A stretch of DNA of 64,000 bases from Schistosoma mansoni (Eukaryota; Platyhelminthes; Trematoda; Strigeidida; Schistosomatidae), in the NCBI RefSeq assembly GCF_000237925.1, contig NC_031495.1, positions 17,061,749-17,125,748 on the forward strand, given 5' to 3'. This document shows, in pieces, positions 34,922 through 48,300 of this stretch. The notes under the pieces are model-generated. The model had not been told where the DNA came from. It made no database searches and saw only the letters and a program-made list of their open reading frames with translations. The position numbers and the translations under genes were made by a program. The stretch's first letter is position 1. Every line of letters starts with the position of its first letter.

Positions 34922-37150
34922 TATGTTGCGGAACGTGGCATCGTAGTTATCTGACAGAGTGAAGAGTTTCAATGCAGAGAAAGTATGGCCTTGGAAGAAC
35001 ACTTGGGGACCAGGCGAGATTATAGTGTAGTATCGTTTACTATGCTAAACCCACATAACATAGTCTAGCTTCTTGACAGGCCACTTTATCCATCCTTCTT
35101 GAGTCACGTTCTGACCTTGTTAATTATTGGCTTATCACCCCTGACTGTTTTTATATGAGCGTATGTGTGTGTACATCTGATCCTAATCATCACATGTCTG
35201 TATCTTATTTTTTTGTGACTACAAATATTGATTAACGCTTGATTAAATCGAGTTGGCTTACATGCCTTCTCGACTGTGCGTAATTTCGCTTCGCTCTCTT
35301 CTATTCGCTTCGTCCCTCTGGCTATCTGTCCAGATCAATGAGTGTCCACAATATATATATTCAGGGATCCATCCTCGTATTTGACTTATTGATTTCAACT
35401 ATTAAAAGTTACTATAATATCCACAAAAACCCTTCTCATCATTTAATTCCGTTATTCACTAACTCGATTTAAGGCAACGATAATATACTAGGATAGACGA
35501 CATGGATATTTCAATAACATTCCTACGATACAATTGGAGCCAAATCTCTGGCCACTAAAACAGTTCAGACTGCAGCATACACCGGAAGATCCAAACGGAT
35601 GATTCAAGGTTATGTATATCTGTTATGTATACGCTTTGTAACTTCTCACAAATAACGTACATTCTTGCTGTTTGTCAAATTATTTTACGGTTTCTTTATA
35701 TTGCAAAGATAACGCTTTAGAGTTTGAAACTATAAATGCAGGGTTCGACGACGAAAAGGAAAATACATTCCAGAAGACGATATCAGATGACTAGCTTAAC
35801 GGAATTCTACAACAGCGGCAAGCACAAGTCAACGGTGAAATGAGATTGTTAGAAAGTCTGAAGCAACAGCTCAACATCCACTACTCGAGTTCATAGGCTT
35901 TTTAAACTACTTCTTGTGATACATTTGCCAGCGACATCAAATAATTCAACTATGTCCCCGAAAGTCGAAATACATTCCTCAAGTAGTTCAAGCTTTGGAA
36001 AGATACATTTAGAATAGAATTCTGCATAAAGATGACTCGTGAAAAACTCGATTGTCAATGAGTAAGTTGAAAATTAACTAACACATACTCTGTGTTGACC
36101 ACATATTGTTCAAGTCACCTCGAGATCTCAGTTTCGAGGAGACGGTAACTCAATTGTCAAAGGTATTCAGTGAATCATCCTCATTGTCTAGTACTCGATG
36201 TCAGTGTCTACATTTAGTGAAATGTGAAGCGGATGATTATGCTGCTTCAGCAAATCTCATCAACAAAGAGTGTGAACAATTAAAGTTACGCTCATTGTTG
36301 AAAGACCGACTCAAATGCCTAATATTCATCAACGCTCTTCAGTAACCACAAGATGCTGAGATTAAGACTGGAAATTCGACTCGTCTGGATCAAGACGTCA
36401 CACCCAGGACACTGATAGATGAGTGTAAGCGGCTGCAAAACATTAGACACGACAATTGAAGAAATAAATACGAATTTAACTTGCAGTAGTGTAAATGCTA
36501 TTACTAGATTGAAGGTTCAGAAGCCGAGAAAATAAAAAACACCTAGTAACACACAGACGACTGCTTGTCGGTTATGCGGTGATTGAAATTATGTACTACT
36601 CTACCCACTTAATTAACATAAATGTCAGATATGCAGTGAAAACGGGCAAAAACCTTTCATCGTCCACTGAATAGCACACCTCAGCCCAAGAAGAAACATA
36701 GGCGTACTCAACACATGGTGGGGTCACCCGAATTTTAATCACGTTCTCTAGGAGCACCTTTTAGAACAAACTAAGACATTCGGAGGGAGTATGTTACTAC
36801 CCAGATTAATGGCACCTCAGTGCGTCTTGGCACGGTATCCGATATAACTCTATTATCCAGAGAAACGTATAGATTGTTTGGGAAGCCGCGAATATGGCAA
36901 TCGCAGAAAACTGTCAGGAATGCATCAGGAGAAGTTATATAAATTGCTGAGGAATTACAGCGTGAATTTTCCTTAAATAGAATTAACCGTAGAGGAGTCT
37001 GTTATCTAACAGAACTACCGAACCTTGATCTTCTTGGTCTGGATATGTTAGAAAACCCTAGAAAAATGGATATGCACATTAACGATGTCTCTAATGGTCT
37101 CTTCTGTCCATAAGAACAAGTCCAGCACCTTTATTTGGGCGGAGAAGTAA
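34922..37150 (+). mobile_element. Old gypsy relic with Gag remnant
   Basis: Between about 35750 and 37130 the plus strand carries a decayed relative of the Gag-protease protein of the 6.0-8.6 kb element: PRDLSFEETVTQLSKVF near 36120, NKECEQLKL near 36270, and LTELPNLDLLGLDMLE near 37015. The stretch 34922-35480, starting tgttgcggaacg, may be its 5' LTR, but no partner was found. Multiple breaks mark it as ancient. It lies inside the 3' flank of rhomboid copy 2 and accounts for part of the extra length there. Confidence 0.6.
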
Positions 37151-39382
37151 TAAATCCTTGTTCTTTAAAAGATCGTTTGATAGTTTCTAAACTGATGTAC
37201 TAATGACAACAGTTATAGTTGATTTGTGTTGCTCAAAATGATCTTTGGAAACTAGATTTAGGTTAGCTGTTTTAGGTTTGTATTTTTGTGTAAAGTCCAT
37301 GTGTAAAGTCCATCAATTTTCCAAGAAGTATCACAAAATTTTGAACAGAGTGATAGTGCTTGCATTTTGAACGTGGATAATTGTGCACATATTTCTCAGG
37401 GGATTATGGGAAGGTTTTAACTCCGTTTTTTTTGAACTACCATTTGACTTTCAGTGGCCTACACTGGCCTACACTTGAGTAAGTCTAACTACCTTTGATA
37501 ATTTTGCAAATTGCTCTCGACTGGCACATGCTAAAATTGTACAGCTTCAGAAAATGATATCATCTGAAAGTAAACTTCCTTCGCTAGGACTTCTTCATTC
37601 TCCTTTTCCTAACTTCTTCCTCGACACAAATCTTTTTGTCCCAGATTTCATATTAATTATTTTATTACTCATATTTCGTATCACTTATGATTAAGTTATT
37701 TACATAGTATAATCCCCTAACTGTTTTGCTGTGTGGTCAGATATTTTGACTATATTATTGTGAGTTTTGAGCCATGATTGGATAAAGCCCAATGAAGAAC
37801 TGATTTGTCTTTGATTGGACACTGGGTTAAAAGCAGATCGATGACCAATACGCCTTACGATTCCGGGGTTTGGTCAATTGATAAATAAGGAGTCACCGAT
37901 ATCATTAGCAATATAAGCGAACTGATCGATAATCCAACTAGGACCATACAATAGCTACCCTGTAATTATGGCCTGATCACACTGGCCCAGTAATATAAAC
38001 CATTTATTTTTTTTTCGTTATATTTAAAACCTAACTTAGCCTGGTTGACAAAATTGTACCTAAATACTAAATCGAATCATAAATGACTTGAAGTATCATA
38101 ATTCTTTTGTATAATAATTAACTATGTAAAGAGCGCATGAACAACTAATCGGTTTACAATAATCGATCTACTTGCTAAATGAGTTCAAATAATAAAATAT
38201 CAAATCATCCAAATTACTAATCTTCATATCTAATGATTATCCAATGTATGAAAAAGAACAATATATTAAGTACACAACTATATATTATAGAAAGTATAAA
38301 CTAGCAAACAATAATCATATGTATAAAGTTTCTAATTGCGCAATGCATACAAATACAAAAAAGAGAATACCTTCACAAGTTATGAAGGAAGAAAAGTTAA
38401 TTGATCAATCTTAGTCATATAGATTGTGAATAAATCAGGTGAAAAAGTCATATAAATAAACTGAATTAAACAAAAATCTTAACTAAAAATAAGTATTCTC
38501 ATTTATTTACTTTCTATTGTTTATTTAAACTGTCCTGTTTTTCGTTTTTTTTTCAAAGTAAATACCCATTACTGACGCTTCATGAACCTTCACATTTATA
38601 CACAAAAAGTAAACATTCTTTCATGTATGTATGCTACACTGATACATTACAAAACAAAATGATATTATGTCTACTTAGCTTAGATTGTCTGATACACGAC
38701 CAAATAATAATAATAATAAAATCGATTTTACTGAAACAAAACAAGAGTTAATTTAATCAAAATACCCAGAGATGATTACAGATTGAAGAAAAATGAATAA
38801 ACAAACAAAAATCACTAGGACTAGACATAAGATATACAAAACCAACAATTTGTATTTTAGTGTCAACATGTACCACATTGATATCAGTTATTCTAGTAAA
38901 AAAAAAATGAGAAAGAGTCCAAGTATAAGAAATGAGCATGAAAGGTTGACCAGGCAAGAATAAATACGATAATAGCTTTTTATTGGATAGAAAATATTTA
39001 CTTGTCTTCTTTTATAAAAGAAACAAAGTATGTATTTCATGAAAAATTGTATACTAAGCACTAGAGACCAGTGAAGTCAGAAAAAAATGATAATAACAAG
39101 AAAGGCTTTATATTAAATAAAAATAGGAAACGAAAAAAGTATAAACGGTTTTTAAAAAAATTATATCTTAAATAAATCAATAAAGGGGTAAGAGCTAACA
39201 AAGAAGGCCAACGAAAACAGTCCCATACATAGGTACAACAACAAAAAGGCACAGTGCTTTGATTAGTTACATACATACGTTCAAATACAAAATTAGATTC
39301 ACAATCTGGAAAAAATGTGTTTTCACAGAACAATAATGCATAAATTCTCTGTCGAAAAAATTGAAAATCTGATAGACTTTTT
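37151..39382. other. Proximal 3' flank of rhomboid copy 2
   Basis: AT-rich and non-coding. Blocks near 38640-38710 match about 9180-9240 downstream of copy 1. Nothing else can be named. Confidence 0.5.
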
Positions 39383-42300
39383 TTAAGTATTCCATATAGA
39401 GGCAGGACATTTGTTAATTCTTACACAAAACACATTGAATAAGATAGCTGCTATAGCAAATAGGACGAAGAAAAGAATACATATCCAAAAGAAAACTTTT
39501 TCCCATTTTTCTACCTTTAAATTACGCAAAATAACTACACCTAATAAAAGACCTAGAAATGAAAAAAATAAGACACATATGTGAGAAATAGATAATGAAA
39601 TTTAAACACAATAAAATTTGAAAAACATTTTGATGATATGTTTTCCAACGTTACTATTTGAAAAAGACAATCTTACATTTTCTTGCATATGTTGGTTACT
39701 TGAAAACGACAATCTGTGTCAGCATTATGTCAAACAGCTTGTAGTACAACGACAATGAGTCGGAAAAATTAATATATAGTCATTTGATTTCAAGCTCTTC
39801 TAACTTAAATGTAATGACTAAAAGCTTTATTCGTTTCTCAAAACCGACGGGTACCGATTTGCATACTTGACTTTCAGTCACATATTAAATGTGAAGCCGG
39901 TCGACAGAAACAAATTGGCTGCAGGGTTGGAGTCCCGAGGCTCAGTAGCTGAAAGACAAACACATTAACTCCTGAACCACCACCCCACACTATCATTACA
40001 AATATACACTGAAACTGGATAATTTTGCACTACTTTTAAGGAGAAATAAGCCTCATCTAATCTCTTTACGACTGGAACTGCACAACACAACCCTGTGACA
40101 CAATTACACAGGTACCGAGAACCTTAATGGACCACATCGTTTGCACTATTGAATACTGTCAGCGCATTGTATTTGTTAATAGTAATTTACGAGATAACTA
40201 GTAGAAAATCTTACAATTCTTGGGATCCATAACTAGCTAAGATTTTGAAACAGATTGTTCTTCGTTCAAAATCAGAACCATCACCATTAAAAAAAAACAG
40301 AAACTCACTTCAAGTACATTAGGTTATAAAGTTGATGTGTGGTGGTGAAGGTAAATTTGATTGGTCACTGAATTCGGACAAACAGGCACTCAACTTAATG
40401 AACATTAAATAAGTGATTTCCTCTCTTCTCATTGATTTCTATTCCAGAAACAAGGAATGACTGATTGTAATTGTGTCGAATAAAGTATCGTCTAGCGCTA
40501 CTCTGGTTCTCTACATCTGGTTTCGAATCGTGTATCTGATAATGACGTGATCTAGTGTGTGTATGGCGGATCGTTCGAGTATCCAATCTATCGGTATTAT
40601 AAACTTGATCATCCAGTTCAGTCTTATTATCGTAGCATATCTGTCTCCTTTTGCAACTTAAATATGTTACTTTTCAAACTTTATCGCGATCAAAAGGTTT
40701 ATTTTCTTACCCTACTTTGATGAAGTAAACAAATAGTTGCCAACTGTGCAAAATAAGAATGTTGGATAAACTTATTACAACTCAATAACTGAGTGCATGA
40801 TCTTGTGTTCAGCTTTCAGTTATATACTAAAAAGTTGAGTTTATTTATACAGTCCATTTCAAGACATCAAATGAGGTACGATGGAGTTCAAAATTCCAGT
40901 TCAAAACCTGTTCCACGTCCAAGGCTTAAACACTGAGTTAATAGTTTACATATGTACTCTTTTATTCAGACAATAAAAGCTTAGATGTCCTTAACCATTC
41001 AGAAAACATTACTCATATTCAGTACAGAAAAAATACCATTTGTAACTTCAATGAAAACATACATAATAAGGAACTAGTTTAAAGGATAAAAACTATTCCA
41101 TCTACCCCTTATACAAGTCAGAGTTAAACATTATATTGTTTGATTTCTATTAGTAATACGTAAACTTTTGTTACATACGATACATGATTAGCAATAATAA
41201 ATCAAATAAATATGTGAATAGGACTAGGATTGGCTGCCAATAGTTTAACATCCACTTACATTATTCCTAACAGCATTCAAACAAATTCTTTTGTTATAAT
41301 TTGCCAGCTTACTTTACTTTTAGATATTTAATTTGATAAATACAATCTTTGGTTATATAGCATACTTTTACAAATGAGCAAACATGTGACTAGGTCAAAT
41401 TTATTACTAGAAATCAATGTATTAGGGTTTTGAAGATATTACTAAACAAGTTATATTATTGCATCTATGTTTGTCAATACATTTACATTTGCTTGTATTT
41501 CTTACTTCTAATAATAACAACTTATTTACTAGGATTATTTTTGTGTGTGTACTTAATTTAAAGTTAAATTTGTCTTCGTCTACTACTACTAATTATTTAT
41601 TTAAAATAAAGTAGGTAGCATGGTGTTCAAACCTATAAGTTCGAGGCTGGGAATCACTCACTTTAACCATTAAGTCACTTTTATAAAAAAATTATTAAGA
41701 GATATAAGTAGCAGAAAAATATAGAAAATATAAATTTATAGCTAGTTAATTTATATGTTTAAATGCAACTATAGTTGTACAATCTAGTATTGTACATGTT
41801 TACGATGGTTCTAGAAGTCGAACTACGAATATGAAATTTTCACTATGAATTGAGCATGAAAACTCACTAAACATATATTGCTGGGTCAATAAAAAACAAT
41901 TTACATATATTTAAAGAAACTAATCATCGGTTACTGGTAGAAAATGGATACGTAACAAAAAAAAGATAATTGTAAGAAGAAACTAAATATGTTTAGTGAC
42001 CTGCTATAAAGCCACCAAAATGAGCAGAAAAACCAACACGTGTTCTCTCATCTGGGTTTTTCAATCGAGCATAAATAGCTAACCCGGTATCACCACCACC
42101 TGAGGAAGTGTTAAAATAAAATAGAGAACATGTATTAACACCAATGAAAATGACGAAAATTAAAAAAAAACGATTACAATACCAGTCGGAGTAACAATTG
42201 AAAGGAGTTTGCTGAGGAGTCCCACAATAAAACGAAACGGCCATCCAGTGCTTCCAGGTTTTCCATGGTGGTCTAGCTTTAAATAACTCATGATTTCAAC

Positions 42301-45300
42301 TTTATATGAATTTCCAAAAAACTAATTTTTCTGATTTATGAAAATGAGATACATGTACTCGATAATCTAAATGGTTGAATCAGTCAGTCATAACGTAGAA
42401 CTTCGTACATACGTACATCAGTTCGAGTTATCATACCACATTAGCACACAGATACAGTCGTCGATTCAAATCCCATAATGGTAGAACTAGTAAGAGTATA
42501 AGCAGTAATCCGAAAGATCTGGGTTTGAAGATGTCATTCAAGGAGTATAATCCAGTGAAATAAATTTGGAGAGAGAAAAAAGAAAGGGACATGGAAAATT
42601 CAGATAAGAATTTGGAAGAACACAAAGAGTGGATGCACCTTCGTCATTGCAAACGATTTTGAGCCATGTCATTCAACGTCTCTAACCATCGGTTGCTATC
42701 ATCTCGCGAATCCCAACCAGGTAGTCTAAACCTACCAACATGGCTCAGTCCAATTGTCAGTGACTTCATTGATTTGTGCCACTTTTTGGTCTGGCCGCCC
42801 CTAGCTTCCTTCCAACCTACCCCTACACCATAAAACATTTCACGTCGGGGCAGTCGGTGGTTGGACATACGTAACACGTGTCCCAGCCATCTCAACTGAT
42901 GAAGTTCCACTACTTCATCAATCAATTTGCCATCCTTACCTAGGAGGTGTAGGAAGGATTTGAATGTGACCAATTTGGTCTCGTGCGTTGTTATGAGTAT
43001 GAGGACTGATATCACTTCCCAGCTGCCCACACCGTGGAAGAGTATTTCTTAAGGAACCTGAAAAGGAAGTTGGATTAATGTTGGTATTAACGACCTGGAA
43101 GTGACCGCAGAACCCAAGGGACAACTACTTGAGGCAGGTCATGCACGGCCTTTTTGTGGGAGGTTTTGATGTGTTAGCTCTGTTCTTCAAAGGGCCTTAC
43201 CGCTGGAGACGGAAATCCGTGAGGTAAGGTGGGGTGTGAAAGTTTTAGGGTCGACCTTTTCTAACCCCTTCCTTCCTTGTGAGAAGGCAGCATCGCTGCA
43301 GATGCTGGTTGTCCGAGGGAAACACATTACTGCTGTCACACCCCTCTACAGTCAGCAGTACGACTTCGCCCTCAGATCTTGAGTTGCTGCTTTTAGTCTT
43401 ACCGTTCTCCAACCGACCTGCCTGGCATGGTAGAACCTACAGGAACATATGTTCCAGCCAATATAGCTCGGTTGGGTCATCACGATAGGAAAGCCCGACC
43501 ACCACGCCAAGGTAGCAGCTACGGCCGAGAACATGGTTGAATAGTTTTATCATGTAATTAGTAACACAAGGACATAAAAATAAAGATTATTTTATATTAA
43601 CCTTAATTAATATAAATTAAGACATATTTACTACCTCCTATGTACGTGTTTTTTTATTAACCCAGTAGGTAAGAGTACTGTATGAATTCCTTTAAAATCA
43701 GAAAATGTTTAATAAAGAAACCATAATCAACAGGAAGTACCCGTTTGTTTATATAGTAGAGTACGTATATTACAGATGAAGGTTGATGAGATAAGAACAC
43801 TTATTTTTTTAAATAAGATATGGATTGTAGTCAGCAATAGAATCTAGGATGAGCTTTCCATTCTAACTGGGACTCGGCTGGATGTAAGAAAATAGCTATA
43901 TCGAGTAAATCTGCACACAATACACATATGCCGACCAAGAGTGATCGAGATTCAGTCAACAATATCAAACCCATTCTAATAATCATATAACAATAATCAT
44001 TATCGACAATGTGCAGACAAGATAGCAACCTATTGTACTAGTGAATTGACATGCAGTGTACAAATACTGAACATCTGGTTTAATTATGACCATCTATCAA
44101 TAATTATATGAACAATTATTTGATAAAAGTTTAAACTAGTTTCGGGTGAACGAATTTCACCTGAACAAACTGAAATAAACGTATTTAAAGCAGAAATAAA
44201 ACCGCTACGCTACTCTGGTAAATGAAACAGTTTATCATAGATATCAAGATTATCTGTGTTTTGCACTATTACGAAAAATATTTTTCTGGATTTTTATGCT
44301 TGAAATAATTGCACATTACTATTGTATTTCCTGAAAACAGAACAAGGACCCTTTATTCTAGTGAAACCTGAAACCATACGATATAAAATTACTAGGAAAA
44401 TGGATCAGTAAGTCAGTCAGTTACAACGTAGGACCAGGCACATATATGCATCGGTTCAAGTTGCCATACCTCATTAGCACAACAAGATGAACACCGAATT
44501 CATAGAAATAGTTAATTTAGTTGCGGTAATATATAACAGAAAGGTTGTATATAAAAATATAGTACAGGAAGAAAGATATGAAGCAATTTTATTCTCAAGG
44601 TTTAAGGGAAGACAGATAGTGTATACACCTACGTCATTGTGATCGATTCTGAGCCATGTCACCTAGAGTCTCCAACCATTGGTTATGATAGTCACGCGGA
44701 CCCCAACCAAGTAGTCTGCATCTACCAACATGGCTCAGACTAGAAGTTGGTGACTTCAGGCTCTGATGCCACGTTTTGGTTTGGCCACCCCTAACTCTCT
44801 TCCAACCATCCCCAACACTAGTCAGCATAGCGCGTCGTGGTAATCGGTGTTCAGGCATAAGTAACAAGTGGCCAAACCATCCCAGTCGATGAAGATTCAT
44901 GAAATCATCAACTGATTTACCATCATCATTCCCTAATACCCTTCGTCTAATTTCACCATTAGTTACCCGGTGATCCCAGCAGATGCGAGCAATATTTCTA
45001 CGGCATCTGTGGTCAAATACTAGTAACTTAAGATTATCTTCTACTCTTGATGGCCACGTTTCGCAGCCGTAAAGTAGAACAGAGCGAACTGCAGCGCAGT
45101 ATACTCGTCCCTTAATTGATAGACGGATGTTTCATCTTCGCCATAGGTGACGTAAGTTGGCGAAATCCAAACGAGCTTTTCGAATCTGTGCAGAGATCTC
45201 TCTTTTGCTTTCGTTGCCCATCACTGCTGACGATCGTTCCTCAGACTTCTGGTTAACCTAGATTTGATTTGTTTTCGCTCTTCGTCGTGTCTAGAGACTG

Positions 45301-48300
45301 ATGGGATGACAGTTAATAGAATATTTACAAAAGATCATTAGACCCAAAAATAACCGTATCAACCATAAAGTAATTCAAGAAAGAGAAGTGTTAAAGTAAT
45401 AGACTTTTTAAGCCAGTATCTAAAATAGATAATGTGATGAGTGCTGTAACTCAGTTATTAAGTATAAATTCAGATGTCCTGTTTTTAGCAACACATTCTG
45501 TGCACCAGCTGGAGATATCATACAGCTACTTATAGGGTATCTGATGAAATAGATTCAACTTTCTAACCAACAACTGAAAATCAAAACTTATGGTATATAT
45601 ATATATATATATATATTAGTTATAGAAAAAATAGGCATAACTAAAATAGAATTGGTCTAAGTGGAAGAAATGTATAAACACTTGTATGATTTGCAACAAT
45701 TTACAATACAAATAAGTGTGATGATTATAACTCACCAAGTAGAATAATTAGAATTAATCTGACAACACCACTTGATATAAAGTTTAAAGGATCTTTTAGC
45801 CATCCCTCCTGCATTATATCCCAATTCTGAAGCATTTGGAAAAAAAATACTTTAAAGAAAACAGCACGAACTTTGATAAAGTTAAATAGACACTATTAAC
45901 AGAAAATTCATTTGCGAATGTAATTTTTCTATTGTAATCCGATAGGTATCAGAAGAAACGATTTCCTAATTACCTATTGATATTTAACCACCCAGTACTT
46001 TGTTGACAGTGTTGTCATTCAAACTAATATCTCATGACCAGATTTATATAAAAAAATTAGCGAACCTGAGATTGAAATACATAAAGCCCATAACTTTCAG
46101 TTATAAATCTTGGTCAAATTTAACAAATAAATCAATAGAATTGCAGCAAATTATTTCCTTTGTTGCTTTCAAGGTAACAGCTAAGTCAAAGACACGACCA
46201 TTATTTGAAAAGAATTGGTTCTACATTTCCGTCACCCTGGCTGAAACATCACTTAAGACCCTAACTTCTAAATGATCTGAATGTTCTATTGTGTCATCTT
46301 ACAACCATGACTTAAGTGAAAAAACTTACAGTACTCAGCGAACCAATAACAGTTGTTTTGGACAAGCGAATCCAAAGTAATTCGGCCACCTCAGTAAAGA
46401 GGGCAACTGAAAATCGCAACTATGTCGTAGTTTGGTAGAAATGTTGTGTACAAAACTCTTTTGGTAGGCCGAAGCATTGTGTTTACAAAGACGTAATACT
46501 GAAAGGATTTCCGTCAAGTTTCCAATCCATACTAAACGTTCTTTAACTAGATAGACTGTGGAAAGCACAAAACCTATATGTGAGTTGCTGGCTTTCTTGT
46601 AAATTCCACTTTCATTCACAATTCCCCGACTGATAAGTAACTTAGTCACAGTACCTTGATTGAAGATTTTGTATACAATTAGTTTTTTCCTACAAAAAAT
46701 ACCCAATAAGTTGAAGGTTGGGTTAACCATAAGAATGCTATGCAGTTCTAATTTAAGCGCAGGTTTAATGAGTGAATTGCCAGTTCGATCCTTCTAGTCA
46801 TTGTAGTAATGGTATTTAAACGATAAATTTATTATAAGACTAATTTTATTACAATAACACCGACATTTATTATCAACAAAGAGAAAATTTACCTAAACAT
46901 GTCGGAAATGAAATGTCCATAAACAAAATCCCATATGAACGATATACCCCTTTCTATAGATTTTTACCGTTTCAATTCGAAAATATTTCTACCTATCTAA
47001 CTTGCTCTGAACCAGATTGATTAGACATGGTATATTTCTAACAGTTGATTATGCGTCACAGATTTCTTATTAAAAGTCGTTTCATGTTATTAGTTCGAGT
47101 GATAATCAACTCCTGGGTATTAATTATCAAATGATATACAATCAAATAACTTCAAACGCTTTGAGACTGTTACTACTCGGTTTACACAATATATTTTCTA
47201 CACTTGCCATAGGCGGATGATAAAGCAATAATTTTTAGATTTCTGGAAATATTCAGCAACAAGGGAAAAGATACAACATACCATTATTACAGTAGCTAAA
47301 TGAGCGCCAATAAGTGCATAACAGCCTCCACTAGCTCCTGCCAACAAAACAAATGGGTCACTCACAGAATGAGCTAAAGAACCTATAGTAAAAGAATTAA
47401 TAAACAAAAACAGGATTAAATAACTATTGACTTTTCAGTAAGGCATCAAGGGACAAACTAAAAATTCCTTACCAAACACGTACAACATAAATATACAGGA
47501 CAAAAGGACTAGAAATTTACATAAAACTGGCCAGATGTAGAAAGATATCTGGGAATTAAATTGAGCGAAATCAAAGGAAAAAGAAATCACGGAAAGTAAA
47601 ATCAGACAATATATTTCCAAATATAGTGTTGTCATGTACTTTTCATTACGTTTTGAGTAAACCTAAGTTTCCAGTTGATTACTTTACATTTTAAATTTTG
47701 AAGAAAACGAATAAATAAGTGTTTGAGAATACTTTACAAATAATAATAAAAAAATTTACCTGCAATAACGCCTAACAAATAAACTAATCCAACTCGCCAA
47801 AATTTATGAACGATTTCAAGTAAAAGACCAAGTACAACTTGAAGTAAACAATTGAAAGCTAGATGCACATAACCATTATGAATAAACATATAGGTTAAAA
47901 ATCTCCATGCTTCATGACGTTTAGTTGGGTTATAAATAAGTATACTATCAATTGGAACACCAGATGACGCTGTAACGATGCTGGATGAGCCAGGTTTGTT
48001 GCTATAAGTAACAACGTAGTAAATAAAAACTGCAATCTGAAACAACAAAAAACATCAAAAGTATTGACAGTCACAGACGTGTGACTTTTGAAATGTAAAG
48101 GTACAATGTTATTATTACTATACAGTTTAATATTTGAAATTGAGGTTGAATATACTAATCATGAGAACCACGACAGATGAATGTAAGAACAACAGATGTT
48201 TTTTAGAAAACTGAGAAACAAAAGTTCAACAAGGGAGATCACAGTTGTCTATTCGAAAAGAAATACATGATAAAAGCCGGCTGATAATTGATTTCTGGTA

